Shown here piece by piece: positions 19,189 to 29,313 of a stretch of 64,000 bases of DNA. The stretch spans positions 124,001 to 188,000 of the forward strand of contig JADBXP010000001.1 in the NCBI GenBank assembly GCA_020403455.1, given 5' to 3'. The position numbers were made by a program, and so were the translations under genes. Below the pieces are notes generated by a model. It was not told the origin of the DNA, made no database searches, and saw nothing but the letters and a program-made list of their open reading frames with translations. This DNA comes from Chitinophagaceae bacterium. GTDB lineage: Bacteria > Bacteroidota > Bacteroidia > Chitinophagales > Chitinophagaceae. Position 1 is the first letter of the stretch; each line of letters begins with the position of its first letter.

Positions 19189-21210
19189 CTAAAAACCATA
19201 CCGGAGAGCGACCGATACAGATCTGCCCATACCATTGATACCTGAACCATGTTTTCTATAATCGGTATTGGTAAGATTATTGAAGAAAAGTTGATACTGA
19301 AGTTGTTTCCATTTGCCTCCGGCATAAAGGTGAAATACATTGAAACCGGGAGTGCCACCGGAAGGAATTCTGTTGTCATCTTTATCACCCTGTGCTAGCC
19401 TCCGCTGGGCTGTGGCAGTTTCCCAGTTAAGACCAATACTAAAATCAGATACCCTGTAATTTAAATTGACCATCCCATTGAATGGGGGAATTCGTCGAAC
19501 CGGTTCATTGCGGGTGATATTCTGTCCGAATAAGTAAGTCATCATCCCCTGGATACTAAAATGTGAATTGAATTGATACCGGGATTCCATTTCAAAGCCC
19601 CTGATGAAAGCACGTTCATTGTTTTCTTTGATGTACACATTGTAACCAGATATCACTTCACTTGTCTTTACCCGGTTGATTAGGTTGAATAAAGAGGAAT
19701 GAAAAAACGACCCCGACCATCTCCATTGGCCGGATTGGTATCTGACACCAATTTCTTTGTTGAGAGTCTTTTCAGGTTGCAAACCATAAGAGGGCACTTC
19801 ATACCTGAAATCAATGATACCAAGGGTTCCCATGTCATCAATGTTGGGTGCACGGTAACCGGAACTGAGATTACCAAAGAGTACCCAATTCTCTCTCAAA
19901 GAAAAAGATCCTCCTAACAGATAAACGAGTGCGTTGGGTCTTACTAAAATTTTTCCCAGGGTTGTTTCTTCCAGGCGAATATGGTACCAATGATAACGAA
20001 GGCCCCCCTCCAATTGCCATTTTCCTTTTTGGAATTGTTGCAGGTGATAGATGGCTCCATGACTAAAAGATGCTCCATCCGGATAGAGTCCTCTGCGCGC
20101 TACCGTAGTTCCCGTTGTAGTATTGAGTTGATTTCTTTTACTGAATACCTTATCCTGGTTCCATTCTATTCCGGTGCGGATGTTCCAATGAGGTGAGAGT
20201 TTCCAGACAGCTTCAGATTGTAAGGAGAAGCTTTTCAGTTGGTCATTTTCAAAACTGATGTTTGAACTATTTCCGGACTGCGTTATTCTTTGTTCATTTA
20301 ACTTTTGGTGGGCGAATTGAAAAGTAATTTGTTGAATTTTTTTACCACGAAAATCTTTCTGAATTTGGGCATGTACCATTCCTCTTTCCAGTGGATCAGA
20401 GAAATTCTGTCTAAAATTTTCAAGGCGGTATTTGTGGAAGAGGGGTACCATTTGTTGTTTTACTCCTTGTAGCCCCGCCGTCATCAGCCACCCATTGCCG
20501 GCATCCCATTTGGCTTTTGTTTCCAGTGTTTGTTGCATATAACCGGAAGGACGTTGAAAGCCAGTTGTATCTCCTCCCCGTAAATCACCAAAATCACTGT
20601 ATCCTCCAGAAACCTGAAAAGCAAAGCGACTGCTGCTATAATTCACTTGAGGCCGGAAACTGCTTTCCATTGCACTGCTGGTTAACCTTAGATTTACATT
20701 GCCCGACCAGCGGGGTGTTGAAGAAAATTCCGGAGAACGGGTGATGATGTTAATAACGCCTCCCATGGCATCACTGCCATATTGCACGGATCCTGTTCCT
20801 TTGATCACTTCAATTCTTTCAACAGTCAAAGGATCTATCAGCGTTGCATATTGGTTGGGACCAAATCTAAATATAGCATTGTTGAGTCGGATTCCATCTA
20901 TCAGTATCAGATTTTGGTTCCCTGTCAACCCACGAACAAATGGAGAGCCGCCACCATGACTGGTTTTTTGTATGAATACTCCCGCAGTTCCATCCAATAA
21001 TTCGGGTACCGTTCGGCCATTTTGTCTCGCCATTTGACTGCTGTCAAGGATGGAGTAGGAGAAGGGAATAAACTTCCCGTTAGCATTCATCCTGGAAGTT
21101 TTAACTATAACTTCTTGTAAGGTAGGAATTGTATCTTGCTGGGCATCTGCTCTTACTAGTGATGATAAAAATACGGGTAAGAATAGAATTGTTTTTTTCA
21201 TATTAGACAA
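19189..21210 (-). CDS. TonB-dependent outer-membrane receptor
   Basis: Plug domain: PELLDGTAGVFIQKTSHGGGSPFVRGLTGNQNLILIDGIRLNNA...ERIEVIKGTGSVQYGSDAMGGVINIITR; barrel to terminal aromatic residue. Confidence 0.93.
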   Translation of the reverse strand: MSNMKKTILFLPVFLSSLVRADAQQDTIPTLQEVIVKTSRMNANGKFIPFSYSILDSSQMARQNGRTVPELLDGTAGVFIQKTSHGGGSPFVRGLTGNQNLILIDGIRLNNAIFRFGPNQYATLIDPLTVERIEVIKGTGSVQYGSDAMGGVINIITRSPEFSSTPRWSGNVNLRLTSSAMESSFRPQVNYSSSRFAFQVSGGYSDFGDLRGGDTTGFQRPSGYMQQTLETKAKWDAGNGWLMTAGLQGVKQQMVPLFHKYRLENFRQNFSDPLERGMVHAQIQKDFRGKKIQQITFQFAHQKLNEQRITQSGNSSNISFENDQLKSFSLQSEAVWKLSPHWNIRTGIEWNQDKVFSKRNQLNTTTGTTVARRGLYPDGASFSHGAIYHLQQFQKGKWQLEGGLRYHWYHIRLEETTLGKILVRPNALVYLLGGSFSLRENWVLFGNLSSGYRAPNIDDMGTLGIIDFRYEVPSYGLQPEKTLNKEIGVRYQSGQWRWSGSFFHSSLFNLINRVKTSEVISGYNVYIKENNERAFIRGFEMESRYQFNSHFSIQGMMTYLFGQNITRNEPVRRIPPFNGMVNLNYRVSDFSIGLNWETATAQRRLAQGDKDDNRIPSGGTPGFNVFHLYAGGKWKQLQYQLFFNNLTNTDYRKHGSGINGMGRSVSVALRYGF

Positions 21211-21332
21211 CTAAAATACTGCAAGAATCCACAGGCTGAAAAAGTAGTAAAGCAAATAACTTTAAATTAATGTATTTAAATACTATCATTTTCTTTGTTC
21301 AATCCAATGGGATTTACTTAAGAGACAGTTTT

Positions 21333-22751
21333 TTATTTACCTGCACGAATCACTACCCTGGAAATATCTTTGTACACCGCTGGTAATGCCTGTTCTATTC
21401 GTAGATAGGTAGCAGCTGAAATATTCACCTTGTCAAAAGGTACATACTTAACATACTGCTTGTTTTCACCGGCTTTTCTTCCATATTTATATCCATAAGT
21501 AAACCAGCCATCCTCCTGTAATTCGATCTCTGCCAGCTCTTTATTAGGAATTGTTATAAAAAACAAATCCTGCTGTTGTTTGCTACCGGTATGTTGTAGC
21601 TGCTTCTCTCTCAATACCTGATAAGCCTCCTTGGCAGTTTCATAGGACGGATCTATTAAGGCTACTTCCTTTGCAAGATAATCCCGGTATCTGTATCCTT
21701 GTTTATCCTGATAATCGTATAATTCACTCAATACCTGTTGTATGATAGGGCGCATGAATGGATAGTGGGTGCAACCCAAAATCAAAGTGTTCATGGGAAG
21801 CTGCATTTTGTTTTGCCGCATTTTTTCCAACATACTAACCAGGTGATAGCGCACATAATTTTCCGGATCATTCAATTGTATGTCCTGACAGGCACCCTTG
21901 TCATCATATTCACACAATAGTTTATTACCCGTACGATTGAACCGATAAATAGACATTAGGGTTGTATCAATTTTGTACTGTGCGTTTTTGATTGATGGCC
22001 CCTTGTATTCTTTCCTGTAGCGTGTGGCGGTATCTACAAAATAACTCCAGTCCCTGTCAATGCTCTCTGCAAGACCGGCGCCCCCTTGACTTACAATTAT
22101 CGGTTCGGGCATGCTTAACTTGGCTGACATCTCGATCAATGTTCTGGGATATCCATTCGATGCAACGGTTCCTGCAGTAGCAAATACACCAATGGCACCG
22201 CGCCCTTTCTCTCTTTGATGTTGTAATGCAGCTTTTACTCCTGCATCAATGACCCCAATTACAGTTATCTCACTATTTTCTTCTTTCAAAAATTGGCGGA
22301 TATCTGCCAGTGCAAAGGCGGTGGCGGTATTACAAGCCAACACCAACATTTTAGCCGATTCCTTTGGCATTAATTCCCATTTTACTTTCTTCTGTCGAAG
22401 GAAGGAATTGCCTAATAAGAATCGCATGTTCTTTAGAATGTGCTCTTTGAGTAAAGGGGTTTTGTTCTCCGCGGCATAGTTCCCATAAGGCATATTGGCT
22501 TGGTCTGCCAGGTATTGAAAATGTTCCTGTTGAAAATCGGGAATACCATCTTTCCCGGTTGCGCCGGTGAGATTATTAAACTCGTCAATCGTAAGAAGGG
22601 CTTCCAAAACCGTTAATCCCCCGGTTCCTGAATCGAAAACACCAATGGGTGATACAGCTTTTGGCTTTTGTATTTGCGCTTGAGTAAATTTAGTTCCTGT
22701 AGACAGGAAAACCAATAATATCCAGAACTTAGGGTCAGTTACTTTACTCAT
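21333..22751 (-). CDS. Glutamate racemase-like (Asp/Glu racemase superfamily) protein with predicted signal peptide
   Basis: SPIGVFDSGTGGLTVLEALL, LVLACNTATAFALADI, IGVIDAGVKAAL, LILGCTHYPFMRPII; N-term FWILLVFLSTGTKFTQAQ. Confidence 0.85.
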   Translation of the reverse strand: MSKVTDPKFWILLVFLSTGTKFTQAQIQKPKAVSPIGVFDSGTGGLTVLEALLTIDEFNNLTGATGKDGIPDFQQEHFQYLADQANMPYGNYAAENKTPLLKEHILKNMRFLLGNSFLRQKKVKWELMPKESAKMLVLACNTATAFALADIRQFLKEENSEITVIGVIDAGVKAALQHQREKGRGAIGVFATAGTVASNGYPRTLIEMSAKLSMPEPIIVSQGGAGLAESIDRDWSYFVDTATRYRKEYKGPSIKNAQYKIDTTLMSIYRFNRTGNKLLCEYDDKGACQDIQLNDPENYVRYHLVSMLEKMRQNKMQLPMNTLILGCTHYPFMRPIIQQVLSELYDYQDKQGYRYRDYLAKEVALIDPSYETAKEAYQVLREKQLQHTGSKQQQDLFFITIPNKELAEIELQEDGWFTYGYKYGRKAGENKQYVKYVPFDKVNISAATYLRIEQALPAVYKDISRVVIRAGK

Positions 22752-23018
22752 TGGACATGTATTTTTTGTTCTTATCTAATTTCTGTTGAAAACATTTCCA
22801 CTCTTTTTTCGAATAGTTGGTATGTTCAAATTATCCAAATCCAGGGTTCTTTTGCCATCATTTGTAGCGTAGAATCTGCTACCCGCTGTATGTGACTCTG
22901 TGATGACAAATCATTCCTGGCAGCCGATGAAAAAGCTATTGGGGAAATTGGGTTTTTACAGATGACATTTCAGCCGTTCTCATCCAATTAGCAGGGAGAC
23001 TAAAGTCATCGGAAAAAT

Positions 23019-23351
23019 TTATTTCCTATAAAGTGTGTTCCCATTTCCGTCTTTAAAGCTGCCCACGATGATCATGATCAGGTCTACCAGGGCCCATATT
23101 CCACAACCACCCAATGTAAGTAATTGAGCAACACCTATGGCAGTTTTCTTGGTATAAAAACTGTGTACACCCAAGGCACCCAGGAAAAAACAAAGTAGGA
23201 GTGTAGTGAGCCAGTCGAATCGTCCTTCCGGAATGTCCATCACCTGAAAGCCACTTCCTGTTGGTGATTTGTAGTTGGGTGTTGGCACGCCACAATGTAT
23301 GCAGATAGCGGCCTTATCATCGATTTGCTTCCCGCAATTGGAACAAAACAT
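23019..23351 (-). CDS. TM2 domain protein with N-terminal zinc ribbon
   Basis: MFCSNCGKQIDDKAAICIHCG and LLLCFFLGALGVHSFYTKKTAIGVAQLLTLGGCGIWALVDLIMI. Confidence 0.9.
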   Translation of the reverse strand: MFCSNCGKQIDDKAAICIHCGVPTPNYKSPTGSGFQVMDIPEGRFDWLTTLLLCFFLGALGVHSFYTKKTAIGVAQLLTLGGCGIWALVDLIMIIVGSFKDGNGNTLYRK

Positions 23352-23421
23352 GGTTACTGATTTTAAATCGTTTGAATTTTTTATTGCTCTAAGATAAATT
23401 AAAAGAACCTGTGTAGAAATA

Positions 23422-24528
23422 TTATTTAATGATCTCTTGTCCGTTTAATTGCAGATAGCTGAAATTTCCCCACCAGGGTCTTACACCGGATCCCGATTCA
23501 TAACACTGTTCTACCCTTACTCTTTCTGCGGCACCGGAGCATCGAAAGCCCGTTCCTCTCGCCTGGCTAGAGGTACAATTTTTTAGAGAGATGTTACTAC
23601 CTCCCTGAATATCAAAACAAGCTCTTTCTGAAACATCACCCTGATTAAACCCCTGGCAATCTTCTACCAATACATTGCGCACTTTTCCTTTTCTTTCATC
23701 GACAGCAATGGCGGAAACCCCTGCATCTTTACTTTTTACCTTACCGATATAAATATTTTCGGTGATACTGTTGTCATCATAAGACTGCACCAGAATGGTA
23801 CCTCCTCTTTGAAAAGGATTGTTTGGATTACCTGACACAATTACATTTTTTATTGTCACGTTTCTTGTATATCTATTTTTATTTTCGGCAGATTTTATGA
23901 TGATGGAAGTGAATCCACAAGAAATGGCTTCAACACTGTCAATTACTACTTCACCTGATCTAATCGCAATACCATGATAAAAATCTTTTACTATAATATT
24001 GCTTACGTATATATTTCTCCCTGTTTGACACAATATTCCATGATTGTAAGCATGATATCCCGACCCCACTAAACTTATATGATCGAATTTTTGATTCAAC
24101 TCAACTGAATCTTCTCCGTCACCAGAGATTAAAGCTGCTGCAGTTTTTATGTCCCTTCCATCTATACCTAAATTTCTGATTTCGATGTTTTTTTTGTTGT
24201 TGCAATTAATTGTACCAATGATGATGGTGCCGTAACTAAAATTAGAACCTGGTTGTCCCTGTCCTACCAATTCAATACCATCATACGCTATGCGTATATC
24301 AGCCTTGTATTTGCCTGCAGGAATCACTACCGGAAGTTTACGGGAATTGGCAAGAGCCATTGCCCTCTCAAATGCTGGTCCGTCATCGCTGATTCCATCG
24401 CCTTTGGCACCTTGCTCCAATACATTAACTCCTTGTTGCAACGGTAGCAGGTTGAAAGTCTCGGCCTCTTGCTCTTTCCGGCAAGAAAGGAGAACCAGGC
24501 ACAAACAAAAAATGGAAATATTTTTCAC
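23422..24528 (-). CDS. Right-handed parallel beta-helix / pectate-lyase-like lipoprotein
   Basis: Lipobox LVLLSC; VNVLEQGAKGDGISDDGPAFERAMALA...VVIPAGKYKADI. Confidence 0.85.
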   Translation of the reverse strand: MKNISIFCLCLVLLSCRKEQEAETFNLLPLQQGVNVLEQGAKGDGISDDGPAFERAMALANSRKLPVVIPAGKYKADIRIAYDGIELVGQGQPGSNFSYGTIIIGTINCNNKKNIEIRNLGIDGRDIKTAAALISGDGEDSVELNQKFDHISLVGSGYHAYNHGILCQTGRNIYVSNIIVKDFYHGIAIRSGEVVIDSVEAISCGFTSIIIKSAENKNRYTRNVTIKNVIVSGNPNNPFQRGGTILVQSYDDNSITENIYIGKVKSKDAGVSAIAVDERKGKVRNVLVEDCQGFNQGDVSERACFDIQGGSNISLKNCTSSQARGTGFRCSGAAERVRVEQCYESGSGVRPWWGNFSYLQLNGQEIIK

Positions 24529-24690
24529 TGCGCTCTAAGTTAGTTTTTCTTCCTGAGTGCAACAACTCAACTACCTGTAAATGCTTCCTTTATCTTTCAC
24601 AAAAACGACCCGGCTGTTTTTTATGGCCTTCTGAAGCAATAAATTTGAAAGCTTGCTTTTTTTAAAGTAATTTTCTGAACCCCAATCATT

Positions 24691-26403
24691 ATGCCCGATT
24701 CACTTCATATTGCCGGAAAAGGAAAACAACAACATAGCTTTGATGCCATAGTTATCGGTTCCGGTATCAGTGGTGGCTGGGCAGCCAAAGAGCTTTGTGA
24801 AAAGGGACTTAGAACCCTGGTGCTGGAGCGAGGACGGAACGTTGAACACCTGAAAGACTACCCAACAGCAACGACGCCTGTTTGGGAATTTCCTCACCGA
24901 AATGAGCCTACTTTTATTGAAAAGGAACAAAATTCAATTGTAACCAAGTGCTATGCTTACGGGGAAGCCACCCGTCATTTTTTTGTCAAGGATGCCGAAC
25001 ACCCCTACATTCAAGAAAAGCCTTTTGACTGGATAAGGGGTTATCAGGTCGGTGGCAAGTCATTGTTATGGGCACGACAGACTCAACGTTGGAGCCGATT
25101 TGAGTTTGAGGCACCTGCCCGTGATGGTTTTGCCATTGACTGGCCCATCCGTTATTCAGATCTGGCTCCCTGGTATTCTTATGTAGAAAAATTTGCGGGC
25201 ATCAGTGGAAATAAAGACGGATTGGAAACCTTACCTGATGGTGAATTTCTGCCACCTTGGGAAATGAATTGTGTCGAAAAAGAATTGCAGGCAAAAATTA
25301 TGCGCGCATTTCCAGACCGACATGTTGTGCAAGGTCGTTGTGCTCATCTTACCCAGCCCAATGATATTCACCTGGAACAAGGCAGAGGAAAATGCCAGGC
25401 CCGTAATCTTTGCGATCGTGGTTGCCCCTTTGGTGGTTATTTTAGTTCCAATTCTTCCACCTTACCAAAGGCCGAACGTACCGGTAAAATGACACTACGT
25501 CCACATTCAGTGGTACACTCTATCATATATGATGATCAAAAACAACGAGCCATCGGTGTGCGGGTGATAGATGCCTTAACCCAACAGGCAACAGAATACT
25601 TCGCACGGGTGATTTTCGTGAATGCCGGCTGTCTCAATACTAATTTGATATTACTCAATTCAATCTCTGCTCGATTTCCGAATGGATTGGGAAATGACAA
25701 TGATCTTATGGGAAAGTACATAGCTTTCCATAATTACAGAGGCTCTGTCTATGCGCAATATGATGGCCCGCCTGATCAATATTATTATGGAAGAAGACCG
25801 ACTCAATTGATGATGCCCAATTTTAGAAATGTTCACCGGCAGGATACTGACTTCCTTCGTGGTTATATGGTTCATTTTGGTGCAGGAAGAGGCCGGGCAA
25901 CTGCAGAAGGACTAGGAGCAGCTTTCAAGGATGCCATCTGTGAGGCAGGTAACTGGGGAGTATATATGATGATGCAAGGTGAAACGATTCCTAAAGAAAG
26001 CAATCATGTTAGGTTAAGCAAGCAGGAAAAAGACCCATGGGGTATTCCTCAGTTGATCACTTCTGTTGCCTATGATGATAACGATGAAAAAATTGTGAAA
26101 GATTTTTTGGAACAGGGAAGAAGCATGTTGGAAAAAGCCGGGTGTAAAAATATTAGTTCCAATGACAGCAAGCAGGCGCCTGGATTGGATATTCATGAAA
26201 TGGGAGGAGTGAGGATGGGAAAAGATCCCCGGACTTCATTGTTGAATGAATTCAATCAATTGCACCATTGTGAAAATGTATTTGTTACAGATGGTGCCTG
26301 TATGGTTTCTACCGGAACCCAAAATCCATCCCTCACCTATATGGCACTTACGGCAAGGGCAGCTCATTATGCAGTTGCAGAGCTTAAGAAAGACAATCTC
26401 TGA
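24691..26403 (+). CDS. GMC family oxidoreductase
   Basis: FDAIVIGSGISGGWAAKELCEKGLRTLVLERGR; GYQVGGKSLLWARQTQRWS; C-term VFVTDGACMVSTGTQNPSLTYMALTARAA. Confidence 0.92.
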   Translation: MPDSLHIAGKGKQQHSFDAIVIGSGISGGWAAKELCEKGLRTLVLERGRNVEHLKDYPTATTPVWEFPHRNEPTFIEKEQNSIVTKCYAYGEATRHFFVKDAEHPYIQEKPFDWIRGYQVGGKSLLWARQTQRWSRFEFEAPARDGFAIDWPIRYSDLAPWYSYVEKFAGISGNKDGLETLPDGEFLPPWEMNCVEKELQAKIMRAFPDRHVVQGRCAHLTQPNDIHLEQGRGKCQARNLCDRGCPFGGYFSSNSSTLPKAERTGKMTLRPHSVVHSIIYDDQKQRAIGVRVIDALTQQATEYFARVIFVNAGCLNTNLILLNSISARFPNGLGNDNDLMGKYIAFHNYRGSVYAQYDGPPDQYYYGRRPTQLMMPNFRNVHRQDTDFLRGYMVHFGAGRGRATAEGLGAAFKDAICEAGNWGVYMMMQGETIPKESNHVRLSKQEKDPWGIPQLITSVAYDDNDEKIVKDFLEQGRSMLEKAGCKNISSNDSKQAPGLDIHEMGGVRMGKDPRTSLLNEFNQLHHCENVFVTDGACMVSTGTQNPSLTYMALTARAAHYAVAELKKDNL

Positions 26404-26745
26404 TCAGGATTTTCCTATCGCAGAGGAATCATAGACAACGACTTTGTTCCATAAATGTTTACAGTTAGCCACAAAGTCAAGGTGAATTGGATGCTCCTGA
26501 TAAATATCCTGGTCCTTTGCGTTTGAAAAAACAGCCAGCCATGAGAGGGAATAACTGCTGTCAATCACATCTCTTCGGGTTGCTGCCGGAGAACCAATAT
26601 GGAAATATACAATCTCCGGAATGGCAGATAACTTTTCCAAACCTTCTAGTAGTGCGGCTTTATTGGCAGGTTCTTCAGGATCTACAAGCCAGAAATAAAC
26701 CTGGTGAACAAACTTGCCTTCCAATGGATTACTGCTATTATTCAT
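26404..26745 (-). CDS. Dabb (stress-responsive A/B barrel) family protein
   Basis: GKFVHQVYFWLVDPEEPANKAALLEGLEKL...HPIHLDFVANCKHLWNKVVVYDS. Confidence 0.85.
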   Translation of the reverse strand: MNNSSNPLEGKFVHQVYFWLVDPEEPANKAALLEGLEKLSAIPEIVYFHIGSPAATRRDVIDSSYSLSWLAVFSNAKDQDIYQEHPIHLDFVANCKHLWNKVVVYDSSAIGKS

Positions 26746-26834
26746 AAGAATTTATAAGTAAGATTTAATCTTGCCGATAGCCAAAAAAATCTCAATACCA
26801 ATACAATCAATGCACTTACAGTTTCATGCTTCCA

Positions 26835-28028
26835 TTACGAAATAACCTGCTCAGTAATTTTTCCGGTATGTTTATTCTTGAGAATTAACTTTTTGGCTCC
26901 ATAGTGTGTCATTTCTTCTTTTACCAGATAATGATCTGCATCGTATTCAACCAAATGACTTTCTTTGGTGAGTCCTGTTTTGCCTCTCCAAATTTCCAGT
27001 TGAACAGGCTCCCACAACTTGGTTTTGGCAGATCGGTAAGCAGCATCTAAAATTGCATTCACAACATATCCGTCATAGAATGTTTCTTTGGGTGCCACTC
27101 CTTTTTCCATTGCATTGAACATATCCATGAACATGTGGTTGTAACCCAATTCATTCAATTCATCCCCCACTGGAAACAACCATCCTGAATTGCTTTCGGC
27201 TTTTTCTGCAACATAGTCAGCTCCTTTTCCCGTAGTGAACATGTCAAAGCCGGTTCTCAGAAAGCTATTGATCCAAATGGTACCTTCTGTTCCCATCACT
27301 TCATCACGTAGATCTAAACCGCCCCGGAAAGTCCAGCTCACTTCGAATTGTCCGATCGCACCATTCTCATATTTTACTAATCCAATGGCATGGTCTTCGG
27401 CTTCTATTGGTTTTACCTGGGTATCTGCCCAGCACATCACTTCCACAGGTCTTATGTCTTTTCCGATGTAGCTGCGGGTGATCTCAACACAATGACATCC
27501 AAGATCTAAAATACATCCGCCGCCGGCTTGTTCGAGATCCCAGAACCAGTCACTGTGCGGGCCGGGATGGGTTTCTCTTGATTTGGCCCAGAGAATTCTT
27601 CCTAAAGCCCCTTTGGATACGCTTTCATTTGCTTTGATGAATTTCGGTGTATAAACAAGGTCTTCAAGATATCCATTAAAAATTCCTGCCTCTTCTACTG
27701 CGAGTAACATTCTTTTTGCTTCTTCTGCATTTCTTCCTAAAGGTTTTGTGGTCATCACGGCTTTTTTGTGTTTGCAGCAAAGCATCACTGCTTCCTCGTG
27801 GAGGTTATTGGGAAGGGCAATGCAGACGATATCTACTTCCGGATGAGCAATCGACTCTTCCATGTTGGTAGTCCAATGAATGCATCCATAATCAGCTGCA
27901 AATTTTTTGGCACTCTCTTCCCGGCGTGAATACACACTCACCACTTTGTCTTTGTTTCTGTATCCCTGAAGAGAATCGGCATAAAATCTTCCGATAAAGC
28001 CGGAGCCGAGCATAGCAATTTTTTTCAT
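26835..28028 (-). CDS. Gfo/Idh/MocA family oxidoreductase
   Basis: MKKIAMLGSGFIGRFYADSL Rossmann; EVDIVCIALPNNLHEEAVMLCCKHKKAVMTTKPLGRNAEEAKRM. Confidence 0.93.
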   Translation of the reverse strand: MKKIAMLGSGFIGRFYADSLQGYRNKDKVVSVYSRREESAKKFAADYGCIHWTTNMEESIAHPEVDIVCIALPNNLHEEAVMLCCKHKKAVMTTKPLGRNAEEAKRMLLAVEEAGIFNGYLEDLVYTPKFIKANESVSKGALGRILWAKSRETHPGPHSDWFWDLEQAGGGCILDLGCHCVEITRSYIGKDIRPVEVMCWADTQVKPIEAEDHAIGLVKYENGAIGQFEVSWTFRGGLDLRDEVMGTEGTIWINSFLRTGFDMFTTGKGADYVAEKAESNSGWLFPVGDELNELGYNHMFMDMFNAMEKGVAPKETFYDGYVVNAILDAAYRSAKTKLWEPVQLEIWRGKTGLTKESHLVEYDADHYLVKEEMTHYGAKKLILKNKHTGKITEQVIS

Positions 28029-28049
28029 AGCATGAATGGTTTAAACTTT

Positions 28050-29249
28050 TTAAGAGGTTGTTGTTGTATTCTTTTCTTTGAAGAACAGGATGAAATAGAT
28101 CAATACACCGAGTGCAATGTAGGCAGGTACCATCCAGATGTCAGTCCAGTTGTGTCCACCATCACCTGTAGCATATTTATCAACTATCCATCCTGAAAAA
28201 CCGGTACCAATGAACATCCCGACACCATAGGTGGCAAAGGTAAACAGACCCTGTGCTGCGTTCTTGATAGATTCGTCGGCTTTCTTTTCAGTGTACATAT
28301 ATCCTGTCACAAAGAAAAAATCGTAGCATATACCGTGTAAAATGATACCTGCATATAACATCCATGTATTGGCACCTGTATCTCCATAAGCGAAGCATAC
28401 ATAGCGCAAAATCCAGGCAGTCATTCCCAGTAGCAACATATTTTTTACACCGATGCGATTGAACAAAAAGGGGATAGCCAAAATAAACACTGCTTCAGAA
28501 ACCTGCCCCAACGTCATTTTACCTGCTGCCTGGCTAAACGATAATTCATTCAGGAATTTATTGGCAAATCCATAATAGAAGGAAAGAGGAATGCACACCA
28601 AGATAGCAGCAATAAAAAAGATTAAATATGCTTTGTCGCGCAACAGAACAAAGGCCTGTGTACCCATTGCTTCGCCTGCTTCTACACTTTTCCCTTTTGG
28701 TGGTGTATCCGGCAATATGAAACTCATCAATCCCAGGATGCCAGAACTGGAAGCGGCCAGCACAAAGGTGAAGGAAGTTTTTTCAATTCCCAGTTGTCCT
28801 ATCAATAGCCCTGCTGCGATCCAGCCCAGTGTTCCGAATACTCTGATCCAAGGGAACTGACTTCCGGGATCTGTCATTTGAGAAAAGGCGATGCTATTGG
28901 TTAATGCAATGGTAGGCATGTATAATAGAGAATACAGCAGGATGATCCAATAAAAACTACCGTTGTTATCAACCAGTGTGGCACCCATCAGAAGGGCCGC
29001 ACCCCCAAGGTGCAGCACACCCATGATCTTTTGGGCTGCAAAAAAACGATCTGCTACGAGCCCGACAAAAAAAGGTGAGATCATCGTTGCTATCGCGAGT
29101 GCACCATAGGCAGCTCCGATTTCAAGTCCGGTCGATTTTAGGTGCTCTCCCATATATGTTCCCATCGTAACATACCAGGCACCCCAGATGAAGTACTCCA
29201 GAAACATCATGATAGATAATAAAATTCCTGTATTCTTTTTCATAGACAA
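28050..29249 (-). CDS. MFS transporter, nucleoside:H+ symporter-like
   Basis: MMFLEYFIWGAWYVTMGTYMGEHLKSTGLEIGAAYGALAIATMISPFFVGLVADRFF; ~12 hydrophobic segments. Confidence 0.88.
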   Translation of the reverse strand: MSMKKNTGILLSIMMFLEYFIWGAWYVTMGTYMGEHLKSTGLEIGAAYGALAIATMISPFFVGLVADRFFAAQKIMGVLHLGGAALLMGATLVDNNGSFYWIILLYSLLYMPTIALTNSIAFSQMTDPGSQFPWIRVFGTLGWIAAGLLIGQLGIEKTSFTFVLAASSSGILGLMSFILPDTPPKGKSVEAGEAMGTQAFVLLRDKAYLIFFIAAILVCIPLSFYYGFANKFLNELSFSQAAGKMTLGQVSEAVFILAIPFLFNRIGVKNMLLLGMTAWILRYVCFAYGDTGANTWMLYAGIILHGICYDFFFVTGYMYTEKKADESIKNAAQGLFTFATYGVGMFIGTGFSGWIVDKYATGDGGHNWTDIWMVPAYIALGVLIYFILFFKEKNTTTTS

Positions 29250-29313
29250 GCCGGTTCGTTGGTAAGAATTTTGTATGTTTAGTTGATGAAACGGGCTTCA
29301 ATTTAAGTAATTT

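Noticed and set aside
22752-23018. Short GTAGC...GCTAC stem in the intergenic region as a possible ncRNA
   Set aside because: Only a 5-bp stem, no promoter or terminator pattern strong enough to support a call.
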